Assembly: GCA_020064725.1 (NCBI GenBank)
Contig: JAGTWJ010000002.1
Location: forward strand, 1 to 64,000
Origin: Drechslerella dactyloides
Lineage: Eukaryota > Ascomycota > Orbiliomycetes > Orbiliales > Orbiliaceae
Direction of reading: 5' to 3'
Length of the DNA: 64,000 nt
Shown: positions 39,340 through 51,421 of the stretch, one piece after another
Layout of the letters: each line of letters begins with the position of its first letter
Position numbering within the stretch: the stretch's first letter is position 1
Program-made: the position numbers and the translations under genes
Notes under the pieces: generated by a model
Told to the model about the DNA's origin: nothing
What the model saw: only the letters and a program-made list of their open reading frames with translations
Database searches by the model: none

Positions 39340-42300
39340 TATATATATTATAATATTTACTTTTAAAATTTTATTATAGTAGTATATATTTTTAAAAATA
39401 TCTTTTAACTAAAAGATATACTAATATTTTAAAGATATTAATTATTTAATTATTTTATTTATAATAACGTATCTCACAAGCGAGCGCGCAGCACAAGCGA
39501 GCGCACACCCCACCAAACGTTGGCACACTCCTTCTTTTCTTGTACTATATACATCTACAATTACTATAATGACTGTTTTTATAATTAAATCCCAAATTAT
39601 TTTAATTATTGAAGCTTTGAAAAAAGATGAAAATTTAAGTATTACTGTTGTTATTAAAGTATATGATGTTCCTAAAGCAACCTTTGGTTACCGATATAAT
39701 GGTCGTTCTTTATGGTGTAATAGCATTTTTAATTTATGGAATCTTATAAAATTAAAAAAAAATATTATTATTTAGTATATATTTGAGTTGTGTGTGTGTT
39801 CTTTTTATCCTAAGAAGAGTAATATAAAAAATATAGCTAATTAGCTATTATTAATGTATAGCAATAATAGTATTTAACGTGTTGATAAAAATTGGATATA
39901 TAACTTTATTAAACACCACCCTAAGCTTCAAATGTGTTTATCTAGAAAATACAACTATTAGTAAGTTAAATACAAAGATCCTAAATTTATTAGCAATTAG
40001 TTTCAACTTATACAAACTATAAAAGCTAAGTATAATATTACTAACAATAATATCTATAATTTTAATAAAACTAACTTTATAATAAACATAATCTTTATAA
40101 TTATAGTTATTATAAATATTAAAACCTATAATAAAGCTAAATTAATGTAATCTGGGAACCAGGAATAGATAACCATTATTCAAGAGATAAATATAAAAAG
40201 ATAGGTTGTACTATTATTTATTATCTTTGTTGGGTAGTACCACTTAACTAACTAGTATATAGAGATAAAACTACTAAAAGACTAGGTAATTGTATTTTTT
40301 GATAATAGTTAGATAATAAACAAACTTACTTTAAAATAGTTAAAGCACTTTAATAAAAAAACAATATAACACTACTTTTCTAATTACTAATTATTAATTC
40401 TAGATGGTTATAAAAATTATTACTCAACTATCTTTAAGCTTTATTATTAAAAACATAAAATTATTATAATTTATATATTATTATATTCTTTATACCTTTT
40501 TTAGCCATTAGACATTAACTACTTTAGGCTATTAAAGTAGATATATAACTACCAAATAGAAAGCTTAATATATGTATATATTAATTATATCAGCAAGCTA
40601 GAGTTCCTTACTGGATTTTAAAAAATATTTACTATTACAATAATTAAAAGAAATATACTTAATAGCTTTATTAAAACTAATATTATACCTTATAATCTTA
40701 ATAAAATATTTTTAAAACTTAATATATAGTTGTTACTGATTACACTTATAAATTTATATCCTAGTACTGTAAATATAGTAATAACTTAGATAATAAAGAC
40801 ACTAATAAATCCTTTAAAAATTATCTTATAATTAAATCTTATTAAAAACTAGGTTATTTAGTACTAAAATAGCTCTCTAATATTACTATTAACTACTATA
40901 AACCAGCTTACTAAAAAAACACAGACAATAATACACCAAATAACATTTATACATATAGAAAACACAGCACTACACTCTATAAATAAGATACTAAATAAAC
41001 ACTAGTAGATAAAAAAACAGCATATACAACATAAAAGCACATTTACTATACACCAGGCTAGTGAAATCCTAAGTAATAATACTATAGATAACCAAAATAA
41101 ATAGATAGAACATCCAAACCACCAATATAACCCCCAGCCAAAGACTACCTCCAAAAGGATAATCTACTATAACAACTATAGTAAACCTAGGTATAATATT
41201 CAAATATACCAACAGATATCTTAAGTATATAATTAAGCAGTTTGGTATATATATAGGCTGGTATAACAGCAGCATAGTGGTAGAGGTAGTGTTTTTGTTG
41301 GGGTGGGGTGGGGGACTGCGCGCTCGCTTGTGCTGCGCGCTCGCTTGTGAGATACGTTATTACTATTTAAGATTTTATTAATCTAATATATAATAAATAT
41401 ATTATTATATTATATATATTATCTTTTTAACTGTTAATACTTGTTTAGTAGTTTATTTATAAATTAAAATATTATATTTTCTATATATATAAATATTATT
41501 TAGTATATTATTATTTATATTCTTTTAAATAATTAATTTATAATTATCAATAATAATATAGAAAAACTATTTTAATATTAGGTAATCTGATTTTTAATTA
41601 AATTTATTTATAAATTAGTTTCTAATAAATTTAATAATATCTTTATAATCCAAATAACTACTATATTTATAATATCTGGGTATGAATTTATTAGAATAAT
41701 TATTAATAATTATATATCTAACTTTAATAAAACTTTATTAAAATTATAAAATATAATATTAATTTTAATAAAACTATTATATATATTTTTAGATATTATT
41801 ATAATAATAAATACTTTATAAAATTTAAAGAGAAATTCTAGTTTAAAAATATAATTAATATATATATATATTAAATTTTTTATTTAAAAATTATATATTT
41901 ATTTAAATAACTTAAAACAGTTTATATCTAATAACTAAAAAATATATAATAAATATAGTAGTATATAAATTATAATAATTTTATATTTCTAATAATATAA
42001 TTTAAAGATAATTAAATAATAACTCTTATAATTATCTAAAATTAATAAATAATAATTTAAAAAATAATATTATATTATAAATTTATTAAAATACTTTAAT
42101 TATTTAAAAACTAATTTATTTATTATCTAATTATTATTAAAGAATATAATAATTTAATTTATTAATAATTTTATTTCTATATACTAGCTTGTTAAATAAT
42201 ACTACTTAATAAAAATAATAAATAATAATATAGCCTATTTTTTTATATTTATTTTTTAAATAATTATTATTTATTTATAGTTTTTAGACTATACTAGCTT

Positions 42301-42971
42301 TGTTTTATTATATCTTTTAATATTTATAATAACAATAATTATAAATATTATATCTATTATAAAATTAGTTTTATTAAAGTTATAAATATTATTATTTATA
42401 ATACTATATTTAGTTTTTATTATTTCTATTAATTAAAATTATTTATTTATAAGTACTAGATCTTTACATTTCACTTATTAATAATTATACTTCTTAAAAA
42501 AATATATTTATAATTTTAAACAACATTTAATAAAATTACTAGTCTATTTTTTACTAATATATTAAATACTATTATTATTATATATTAATAGTAGTTAATT
42601 AACTATATCCTTTATATTATATAACCTAAGATAAAAAAACCATACAAATAGCTCAAATATATACTGAATAATAATATTTCTTTCTAAATTTATAAAATTT
42701 CATAATTTTAGAATATTATCTACCTTAAAAACATAATCTTTGTATTAATAAGTAAAGATAGACTAAGAAATATTATATAACTTTATAATAATTTTAATAT
42801 TTAAAACTATATTTTTTTCTAAAGTTTGGATAATTAGATTAATATATAATTTAGTTATGGAGATAGCTATTATTATAGTTATTAAAGTATGTGATAATGA
42901 AGATAAAAAGATCTGTAGGTACCTGGAGGTGGCTCAGTTGCTTGTCCAGCTCAGTCGCTTATTGTTGACGT
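39340..42971 (-). mobile_element. Pogo/Fot1-type transposon, truncated, with nested insertion
   Basis: The right end closes TTATTGTTGACGT at 42971 before TA, and sequence from 41360 to 42971 is collinear with the minus-orientation copy at 7661-11445 (its part from about 7940 rightward, minus its own nested insert). The short piece at about 39340-39464 matches the region just before that point. The left terminal repeat is missing, so the copy was truncated. The inner element at 39467-41357 interrupts it. Heavily RIP-mutated. Confidence 0.7.
39467..41357 (+). mobile_element. Pogo/Fot1-type transposon, second end subtype
   Basis: Complete 1891-bp element with TA at 39465-39466 and 41358-41359. 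Ends read ACGTATCTCACAAGCGAGCG, clearly different from the other copies, but again carry a GCGAGCGCGCAGCACAAGCGAGCGC-like doubled motif. The plus-strand frame at 39569-39775 preserves the transposase N-terminus: a psq-type helix-turn-helix with IEALKKDENLSITVVIKVYD followed by VPKATF. Downstream the DDE core is broken by RIP-type stops. It is the least mutated of the Pogo-type copies at its 5' end, and it lies inside another copy, so it is relatively young. Confidence 0.85.
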
Positions 42972-42989
42972 TATATTTTAGTTTTAGTG

Positions 42990-43175
42990 TATATTTAGCT
43001 TTTAAAAATAAATAATTTAGTTTAGAGGTAAATTAAACTAGAAAAAAACCTGTTTTTTGATTATTTATTTAGAATTGTTTTCTAATTTATACTAGTTTCT
43101 GGGTTAGATTGGTTTGGTTTCTTGGCACAATATAACCTATGGGTTCCAGGTTAACCCGGAACCGTTTCGAGCTCT
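42990..43175 (-). repeat. Right terminus of the Mutator-like inverted-repeat family
   Basis: Closely similar to the right end at 34975-35140, including GGTTAACCCGGAACC and the terminal TTTCGAGCTCT. Inner part is more RIP-mutated. No left end nearby, so truncated. It lies just left of the polyketide synthase remnant. Confidence 0.55.
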
Positions 43176-43684
43176 AAATATTATAATTTAATAATTTTTC
43201 TTTCAAAATTAAATCTTTAAAACTAGAAGCTTTATTATAAAATTTAATAAAATTAATTTTTAAACTCGAAATTTTATTAATAATTATAATAATAGTAGTT
43301 TTCTATTTTTTAAAATACATATTATTTTATTTTATCAGTAGATATTATAATTTATTATTTATTAATAAATAAATATTATATAACTAAAAAAATAAATAGC
43401 TTTTATTGAATAGCTTTATAGCTTTTATTTTATTAAAGTATTTAGCTAGAAAAAAATTATATAATTTTTTTTTCTTTTTTTTAATTTAAGATTATTTAGA
43501 ACAATTAGATAATCGAAATCAATTGTTTCTTTTAAAATTGTCTTATTTTTCTCTTCGAAAGCCTTAGACTGAGCTCGAGAGGTAGCTTCTCTCGATAAAA
43601 GTATTTAAAATTATTATCTAAATAACTATAGATACAGAGAAATTGTTGTAATTATTATATTATCAGACAACCACAATAACAAAA

Positions 43685-44221
43685 TTTTGTTGCCGATGTA
43701 TATAATTTTATTTAGTTAAATCGCTTTTAAAACACTTAGAAATAATGTTAAATATTTTTTCCATTAAGGGCCCATAAAATAGCTTCTAGATTATTAATAC
43801 CAAAAAACTCATTATCAAAATTACAAATATCTTTTTAGATAAAATAACTACTATGCATGTTTATGCTACTAACGGAATCTCCTTTTGATTTATTATGGTA
43901 AAAGCCTTCAACATTGAAGCGTGATGAAGGGACATCGCATTGACCAGACCGGCCGTTAACAAGAAGATCCCAAAGGTCACCCCTCGAAGCAACACTCCCG
44001 GGAGACGGCAAGCTGATACACGCGCCCCGGCGTCAGTAATCATCTTCACTATGTATTTGGCAAGGGATTGAGATCTAACCTAGCCCAACAATAGCAATTC
44101 GCTCCGTGTTTGCGCGTCCAGTGGAGGACTGAGAAGTATACGAAAGCTGAGCTGCTTCGTGGCGAGGCACGATGGTAGAATCTAGAGAACAAGAGGTATC
44201 GTAAGAGGCCATTGAATCCAT
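43685..44221 (-). pseudogene. Polyketide synthase 5' fragment (ketosynthase start), decayed
   Basis: On minus, an ATG at 44221 opens a frame with a Ser/Thr-rich leader followed by ERIAIVGL, the start of a PKS ketosynthase domain. An intron (44013-44079, CTGAC branch site) joins it to ACRLPG. A one-base loss then shifts the frame, after which the KS sequence continues clearly (LWDLLVNGRSGQ, SRFNVEGFYH). Further on, inside AT-rich DNA, NFDNEFFGINNLEA is still legible with a TAA just before it, then another frame shift, and the match fades near 43690. About 150 of the normal 2000 or more residues remain. Upstream a TATAAAT box sits at 44335-44341. The gene was lost by truncation and RIP-like mutation. 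Reducing-type PKS is likely from the wording of the KS start, but not certain. Confidence 0.8.
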
Positions 44222-44334
44222 GAATAAGGTTTATGGTGAGTGCTTGAGTAAATTGATTGATCAATTGAACTTAAGGTCTATATCTTTTGTTCCTTTTGTC
44301 TGCTTCTAAAAAAGATGCTGTCGCGAGCCGCTTA

Positions 44335-44341
44335 ATTTATA
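44335..44341 (-). promoter_or_regulatory. TATA-like box of the dead polyketide synthase gene
   Basis: TATAAAT on minus, about 115 bases upstream of the proposed PKS start codon at 44221, in GC-balanced DNA. Position and sequence fit a core promoter. The gene it served is dead. Confidence 0.35.
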
Positions 44342-44576
44342 GAATGGGAGAACATTGACTTCCCTGCTTCTTGAGACTCCAGACCACATCTCTCTCCAAA
44401 TGTATTGTTCAATTCGATGGCGAATATATACTTGCGCAGCTGTGTTACTCTCCTCGTTTCAACACAATGTTTGTGTTGACGCGACAGAAATAATAGGCCT
44501 GTTGGGCATCAGCTGCATCGAAGGCGTCTAGGCTATAGGTTAGAACATACCACCCCGAAAACGGATACGCTCTTCC

Positions 44577-44770
44577 TGAGGCGGACCAAGAAAAAGAAAA
44601 GAAACGAAAAGGGAAAAAAGAAAAGGGAAAAAAGAAAAGGGAAAAAAGAAAAGGAAAAAGAAAAGAAAAAGAAAGGAAAAAAAGGAAGGGCAACGGAAAA
44701 AAGAAAGGCTTATTAGCTTAAGGACAACAAAAAAGAATAATGAAACACGAAAAACAAAACTGAAAACTAA
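44577..44770 (+). repeat. Polypurine tract with 14-bp tandem repeats
   Basis: Nearly 190 bases of only A and G on plus, with three to four copies of GGGAAAAAAGAAAA around 44608-44660. The open frames on minus here (poly Phe/Ser/Leu) are artefacts of the tract. Such mirror-type purine tracts can form triplex DNA; no function can be read. Confidence 0.8.
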
Positions 44771-46378
44771 AAGAAGAGAAGAGAAGCACGTAATCATGGC
44801 TCTGGTACATGTACCACAAACTGATAAATTTATGCTAGACTGCATAATACGGAATCTTCCAGCCTGCGGACTTATGCATATTCATGCATGCCAGGTCGGT
44901 TACACCAGCCCTCGTGGACGACCGGATATGCAACATCGACATATCCGGGGCTTAGAAGCAAAAGTCCTTGCCGATGGAAGATCGTTCCGATGGGAAACAT
45001 ATGGAGTCCCATCCCTTTTGCGATACATGAGCCAACTCTTTGCTAACTTGGACGGTCCTGCATTCCAATTCGCGTATGCATTGTACATGTACGTGTACCT
45101 AGGTTGGGAACAATGAATACTCTTCCACCTAAGAACGGCATTTAGAGGCGCGTGAAATACACGGGTATGAAAAAATAGACATCAGGACGAACCGACAATA
45201 ACGGTTCTATCGCCTTGCATGCATGATCCTCGACCCACACATGCACCTGTGACTTCTGTTAACAGCTGTTGAGCTGTGAACCTCTTTACGTCAACTATCT
45301 GACACTGGCCAGCAAAGCAGGAGCACTAAAAGTAACGAGAGCCCCGGTTGTTCGGTTGACCATACAAGTGGGTCATGGATACCAATCTACAAATTTTGCG
45401 GATGACGGATCGGGCTACCTGAACAGGCGAACCAGGAATCTGGCGCGCATATGCAGGAGCACATGATGCCGGCTGCCAGTGATAGTGCAAACACGGGTTC
45501 GAAGGGATGCATGGAGTGGGCCGCGCGGGTGAGGTCTCCTATCCAGTTAGAGGCATGCTCTGGCGTACATGTGCAGGCTTCTCTACATGGGCAATGCAAA
45601 GGTCACAGCTGCAAGTTAGATCCGGAAGGATCGAAAGTGATGCTCTCCCGCACTCACGAACTAAACTCCCTCGTTAGGCATTCCTTTCTCCAACTAATCC
45701 CGGAGAAGGAACCCTATGATAAGTTGAAAGCCGAGCTTACCGAAGTCCCACTTGTCCACGCAGTATACAAGGATGCAATATCAACCTCCGCTTATGCATT
45801 CCATTTGATATGATTTGCTCGACAGCCAGAGGCACCGACACGTGCGGGAAAAATAAAGATAAAGCAATCAGAGCTAGAGCTAACACGCGTACACTCTAGG
45901 CTTCCTTACCTTGATACTTTATTGGCGTTGAACAGATGCCGTTGTATTGATACATAAGTAATTTTATGGTGTGCGTAATGGCTTAGGTAAATACTTAAGT
46001 AGTTAGAATTCCAGTTATCAATGATGCTCGTCTGTGGCGTCGACTCATGTGGGGGTAATTAACATCCATACGATCTCCAACGACAAGAGTATCTCACAAG
46101 ATATGTGGGAGTTTAGAAGATCTGGCCAGAGCATATGCACCTCCCTACTTACATTCTTGCCCACTTCTTATTTAGATCATAAATCAACTTAACTAAGTAC
46201 TTCCTCAAGCATAGAAAATATCTGCTGGGATAGGCAATGAAGCTGATATGCAAGCTAGGTGGACCTATTTACCTATTTAGGTAGAAACTAATGAGAAGCT
46301 GTCAGCCACGCCATGAAGGGGGATACCAGCCGATGTCGTAGCTGTTGTACAAGGCAAAACTAATGTCTGAGGGGCTGA
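44771..46378. other. GC-balanced DNA, no convincing gene
   Basis: Several open frames of 60-120 codons (44796-45116, 45451-45813 plus) overlap frames on the other strand and show no recognisable domains, no family and no consistent splice pattern. They may be remains of old genes, but I cannot support any. Confidence 0.35.
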
Positions 46379-46642
46379 AATATCACAATTGCTTCTTATT
46401 TTCGGCCAACAGGCCAAATAAACAATCAGGAAGTCCTGTTTGGTATTACGGCCCGGTCATTCCTACAGATCGGCCGTGTTCGAGAGTATGCATCCGACTT
46501 TGAGGAGCGATCTGATGTATCATTGACTTCGCCACTAGCAGAAGTTGCATTCGGTAGATTCATAGAGCATGCTCTCCACGAACTCGGCTTTCATACACGG
46601 CCTCAGCAACGTCAGAGCTATATCTTGTCCGAGGCCCTGTGA
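46379..46642 (+). other. Coding-like frame without a start, unrecognised
   Basis: An 88-codon stretch (stops at 46376-46378 and 46640-46642) with protein-like composition, e.g. SPLAEVAFGRFIEHALHELG. It has no ATG at its beginning, so it would be a last exon or a gene fragment. I do not recognise the family. No clear acceptor site was identified upstream. Confidence 0.3.
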
Positions 46643-47309
46643 TATCTCAGCACCAACTAATTGCGAATTTACAAGTCATCTAATTGATCGTCTTTATATA
46701 TACACGTATAATGGTTCATAGCCATACAAATAAATATATACATATGCATCCATATCCGTACGATGCTGTGAATTCGGAAATTTCAAGTGGAAGCAATACG
46801 AGATTCGTCCGCACTCTTTCATGTGACATGTATGCACCCTTAAAGCCTTGCCACTTCTTAGCCGAAGTTCGGACTTCGAGGTATTATGCATTCATATTTT
46901 GAGAACAGCGAGCCGTATTCACTTAGAATCGTCTTTGAGCAGCCACATATTATTAGACTTTCAGCATCGGCGTTCCGTAAAGGAGTCCGAGACTAGCTGC
47001 AGACACAACAATAGTCACCGAGACAAGATATCCCTTTCCTCATCAACCTATAGTTACAAAATGCAATTTCAGCGAATTCGGCTTCGAGTCTTCGTATACG
47101 TGGACGCAACTAAGTCACCAGTCCTCTTGAGGGATACATATTTTACTCACAGACGAGGACGAGCTATTACCGGGGATTCGACTCCCTTTTTAGGTGTATA
47201 CATTTGTATACATACATTTCCAGTTGAGCAAACCAAACCAAACCGCCATCTATATTGACTTGACATAATCTGGAGTCTACTCAGTAGACGAGCTCCAATT
47301 ACAACTACA

Positions 47310-50300
47310 ATGATTCATTCTCAGGCCCAGATCGTTCCCGAAGGGATGCTTTCCCAGCGATCTATTTCACCACGAGATCGACAGACTCTCATCGACGTAG
47401 TAAAATGTCTGCTGCCCATGATTTATTTGAATGATAGTCCCATGTTGGCACACCGCTTAATCATAATCAGTCATTCTAATCTTAACTTTGCTCACGCAGG
47501 TCCTGAGCCTTCGGTTACCGTTGTTTCAATCGCCGAAATACCGGAAGCAACTGGAGATGCGGACGTAGCAGCGTCGCCCACGCTCTCGGAATCTGAAATC
47601 TTTATTGAGAATTATATCCAGAGTAAATTCAAACGGTATCAAACTCAATGGATAGATGATCCCATCGTCAGTCAATGGCGAAGTCCAACGCATCGAATAC
47701 ACGATGTCTTGCTAAAAGTTAATATGCTCTACGAAGATTGGGCGTTTGCTCCAAGTCTCCCGTTTTCATCACATACGGATCGCCTCTGGCGAGAAACTGG
47801 TCGCGTGATGGCCGATGTCGGCCTCCCGTGGTTTACCAGCCAGGCCAACTCGCCAACGGAATTTGATACAAGCTTTCCATTCCACTTTAAGTACCTTGAA
47901 CAGATAGTTCTTTGAGAAAAAGGCGCTTGTGTGGGAAACCAGAATGTGATTGGATATATCTCGCATCCCAGCGAGGCTAATTGCTATTGTATTAGAGCAT
48001 TTCGACAAGAGCTCAGAGAGAAGTGTCCTACAGCTAGACCTATTTTAGCATACGACAACCTTGACTTCGACATCATAGTTTCTGCACAAAAGTTCTTCGG
48101 ACTGCAAACTCATCATGTTAATCTCAAAGAGAGTCTTAAAAACATCGAACAAGAATTAGCAATTACCACCAATGGAGGAGAGCGTTCTATCATATTTACA
48201 GCAACTCTAGCAACGGAAGATGGGAACTACGATGATCTTAAGGTCATTTCTGAGGTTTCCAAAATAACTCCTCTGATGCTTCACGTAGACGCCTCTTGTA
48301 ATTTTGATTATATCACAACTCTCCTTAAGAAAGACTGGGAAAGTCTTCAGATCAATGAATTAATATTAGATACTAAATCTCCAGCTGAACCTCTGGAACG
48401 GCCTAAGGGGGCCCTTACTATTAGTAGTATTGTTGCAGGCGGTGCAAATCACACATGTTCTGCACCAGTGACTGCCTTGAAGCCTGTAGTTCTAGGAGGA
48501 AAACAAATAAGAGTTTGATATTATAGAGCCTTTGACTCAACTCTTGTGGGCTCATGGGATGCAATAGTACCCCTGTGGACAGCACTACAAGAAATAAGAT
48601 TTGGAAAATCTGGATTTCAGTAAGTATACCAAAGGTGTGCCCAGATGAGGATGTCACTCGCGCAAGGTCTTGCAGGCGTCGGGATATCATCGAGGCTGGT
48701 TCCTTACTCACTCGATTTGGTCATTCCATCTTGTTCTCAGAAGCAAATAGACCGACTAGTACTCCTAGGAGGCGCTCTAGGAAACAGTGGAGACATCGTT
48801 CTTAGTCTCCAGCCTTCCGTCAATCCCAAGGACCTTCGTTCCGTCATAGCCGCCGTAGCATTAACGCGCGCAAAACATATTCCACTTATCAAGGAGGTAT
48901 CCGCTTATGAAACATTCTCTAAATTCTACCAGGTTCCTCAGTATACCATCGACCAGATGGCGGCGACTGTACAAGGCTGGAAAATATGTACTCGATCGGC
49001 TGCAGGCTATCCATTCCACATAGAATCTTATTCTGCTTTTGGCCCTGTGATAAGTCACTTTTTGGATCTTGATATTCCCAAAGACTGTCCAAAGTCAGAG
49101 GTGATGAGTTACTAAAATCACGTATGAAATCGTTCAGCTTGCGTGACCCCGAGACAGCGTTACAGTTTCATGGTGCCTTCACCAACGGCAGCACAATGGG
49201 CAATAGGGTGGGAATTCATGCTGTCCTTGCTCTCCTACCTAACACTCATGTTTACTTCTCTGCCAAGTCCCATTTCAGTGTTATTAAGACAGCCCATGAC
49301 TATGATAAGTTAACCAGCCAGTGGTCTACACGCAAACCTCACTATTCCCAAATCAAATGTGACAAGAATGGTAGTATCCTTGTGGATATTCTAGTTGAAT
49401 AAGCGCTTCTTGATTAGAGTGATTACCTCAAATACTGTGAAACTTATCATACAATCCTCTTCACAAATATAGGTACTACCTTCCTAAACACCTGCAATAA
49501 TCTAAAAAAGATATATATGAGACTGTGTACTGTTGGAATTAAGATAGCTTATATTCACGTGGACGGCGCCTTAGATTTTGGCTTCGGGAACTGTAGCATA
49601 ATACTCGGACTACCAGGAACAATTGATGCCCAAGAGATACCATTCATACAAGGAATAACACTCAGTCACCACAAAGCTCTGGGCGGAATGGTTTCCGGTG
49701 AGGTGATATACTGGGACCCCGAAGGCGACCAATGCTCTTCTCCAGCTTGGGATGTCGAGCAAAGAGTTGTGTTCGAATCATGGCTGTACGCTCAAGCGTA
49801 CACGACGGCAGATATCGCTAGCATGTTCGAATACTGTCAAAATAATGCCCTCCGCTTACAGAATAGCCTAAAACGAACCGGCATAACCACTAAACTAAAC
49901 CCAGGAAGTACAACGGTTGTTCTTGAGAGCCCCCCCTCCTAGATAATTGAGGAGCTCTCCCTCAGACCTGAGGGCGATTGGGTCCATTTCATCACCATGC
50001 CTCATATCTCGCCAGAAACTATCGACCTATTCGTTAACAGGATTGCGTGGGTAGACGAGCAATGTCTCGCAGCCTTTAGCTATATCAGACCTTTGATGGC
50101 CACCATAATGATGCGACAGGTCAAACTAAAGCGTCTTTATTGCCAAGAATATCTAGCCCAAGAAGTAATGGAGCTGTCTATGGTGGCGAATCCAATAAAT
50201 CCCGTCGAAGATACAAAACTAGCGTCCGTTATCGAGACAAATGTCCGAAGCGCCCTATCTGTCTTAGTGCTTGATGAGCATAATCGGATAGAAGCCCTTC

Positions 50301-50482
50301 TGTTGATCAAGTCGCTCCGAGATGCATCGATGCGGGTAGGACCATTACTCCTTAGGACTCGGCATATCGAAAACAGTGAGGGGATTATTGAAATTTTGAG
50401 ACAGTTGGCCGGATTCATGGCCCGACATATGAGCATTCGCTTACAGGTTGACAGTTCAAGTTATGCACTATATGAGATATAG
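47310..50482 (+). pseudogene. Tandem PLP-dependent (group II) decarboxylase, RIP-like decay
   Basis: From the ATG at 47310 one frame runs to 50482 (about 1057 codons) interrupted by stops at 47913, 48516, 48621, 49400, 49415 and 49940, plus one frame shift near 49080-49110. Every stop is TGA, TAA or TAG where CGA, CAA or CAG fits the reading. The text reads smoothly across each stop, so introns are unlikely. Two PLP-decarboxylase folds follow each other. The first (about 47930-49000) has GYISHPSEAN and HVDAS but no active-site lysine motif. The second (about 49150-50200) has HGAFTNGSTMGN, YIHVDGAL and SHHKALGG with the Schiff-base lysine. The second resembles the histidine-decarboxylase branch. 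Intact, it would decarboxylate an amino acid; substrate unknown. A weak 63-nt in-frame intron (47437-47499) is possible. It lies 3.5 kb from AT-rich DNA. Confidence 0.85.
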
Positions 50483-51421
50483 GAGGGACCAATTGGAGAA
50501 CCCCAGTGCACTGTTACGTGCAGCCTTGGATATGTCACGTACGTCTACATTCCTAAAAATATCGTAATTGGCTACTAGTATACTCCCTGTTTAAAATGTT
50601 TAGTATTGCCTTGGTACAACACTACCAAGTAAGTACTATGTGCACCTATGTAGCTCATTAGAACTTTCATTTGTTTATATAACTCGAAAGACTCACTTTC
50701 CTTCAATCAAGTAAGTGAGTAAGATTTTTAGTATACCACTAGGGAGCCAACCAATTGACCACTAAAGACTTTGTAATATGTCGTTAAGATGCTGCGGTAT
50801 AGTAAGTCGTGCACATATGCGGGACTTGCCAGTTGCATAATTATAATACTATTGGCCGCTTACGGACATGAGACCTTGCAGTTTTCACTCAGCATAGTAG
50901 CGCAAACTAGGGTGTCAGGTAAAGCTACTGAGAGTCACACGTGTTGGTCATATAGATCTGAGGTTTCTCGATGGATTTTAGTTTCTTAGGTGTAGTACAG
51001 GTCTAGGCGACTATCTGGCCCAGCCCAAAAGCGGATTTCTGGCAGCTAGTAGAGATGCGCTTAGAACTATCAAAATTCATGTCCGTGTCGTATCTAGTGT
51101 ACATGTGCAAAGAAGCCGCTAACAAGCATTAGACTGTGACGGGCGACCAAAGAAGTATGTACAAGAAGCTCAGGTCTAGGGCGCGTGTCAACGGCTCATG
51201 CCTCTCAGCAAGTGCAGTCCAAAGATCGTATGATCAGTAGTTTCTACTAGACTCAAGACGCGATAGCGCTAGCGGAGCTATATACCTCACGCTGACATGC
51301 CGAGCCACGGAACTTTATTTCCGGCCAATGATACGATAAGAACTCAAGCCGTTTGAGATCTACATGCATGTACGCGGTATAGGAGTTCGGACCTCCCATG
51401 AAATACGGAACGCGAACGATA
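50483..51421. other. Intergenic, nothing recognised
   Basis: GC-balanced sequence between the decarboxylase pseudogene and COA3. The frame at 50789-50989 has no family resemblance. No repeats or RNA genes were seen. Confidence 0.4.

Noticed and set aside
44540..44845. Phe/Ser-rich 101-residue frame on minus
   Set aside because: It is the complement of a polypurine tract.
48621..48676. Possible intron starting with the good donor GTAAGT in the decarboxylase
   Set aside because: Splicing to the nearest CAG moves the reading out of the frame that matches the decarboxylase family, so the TAA there is taken as a nonsense mutation.
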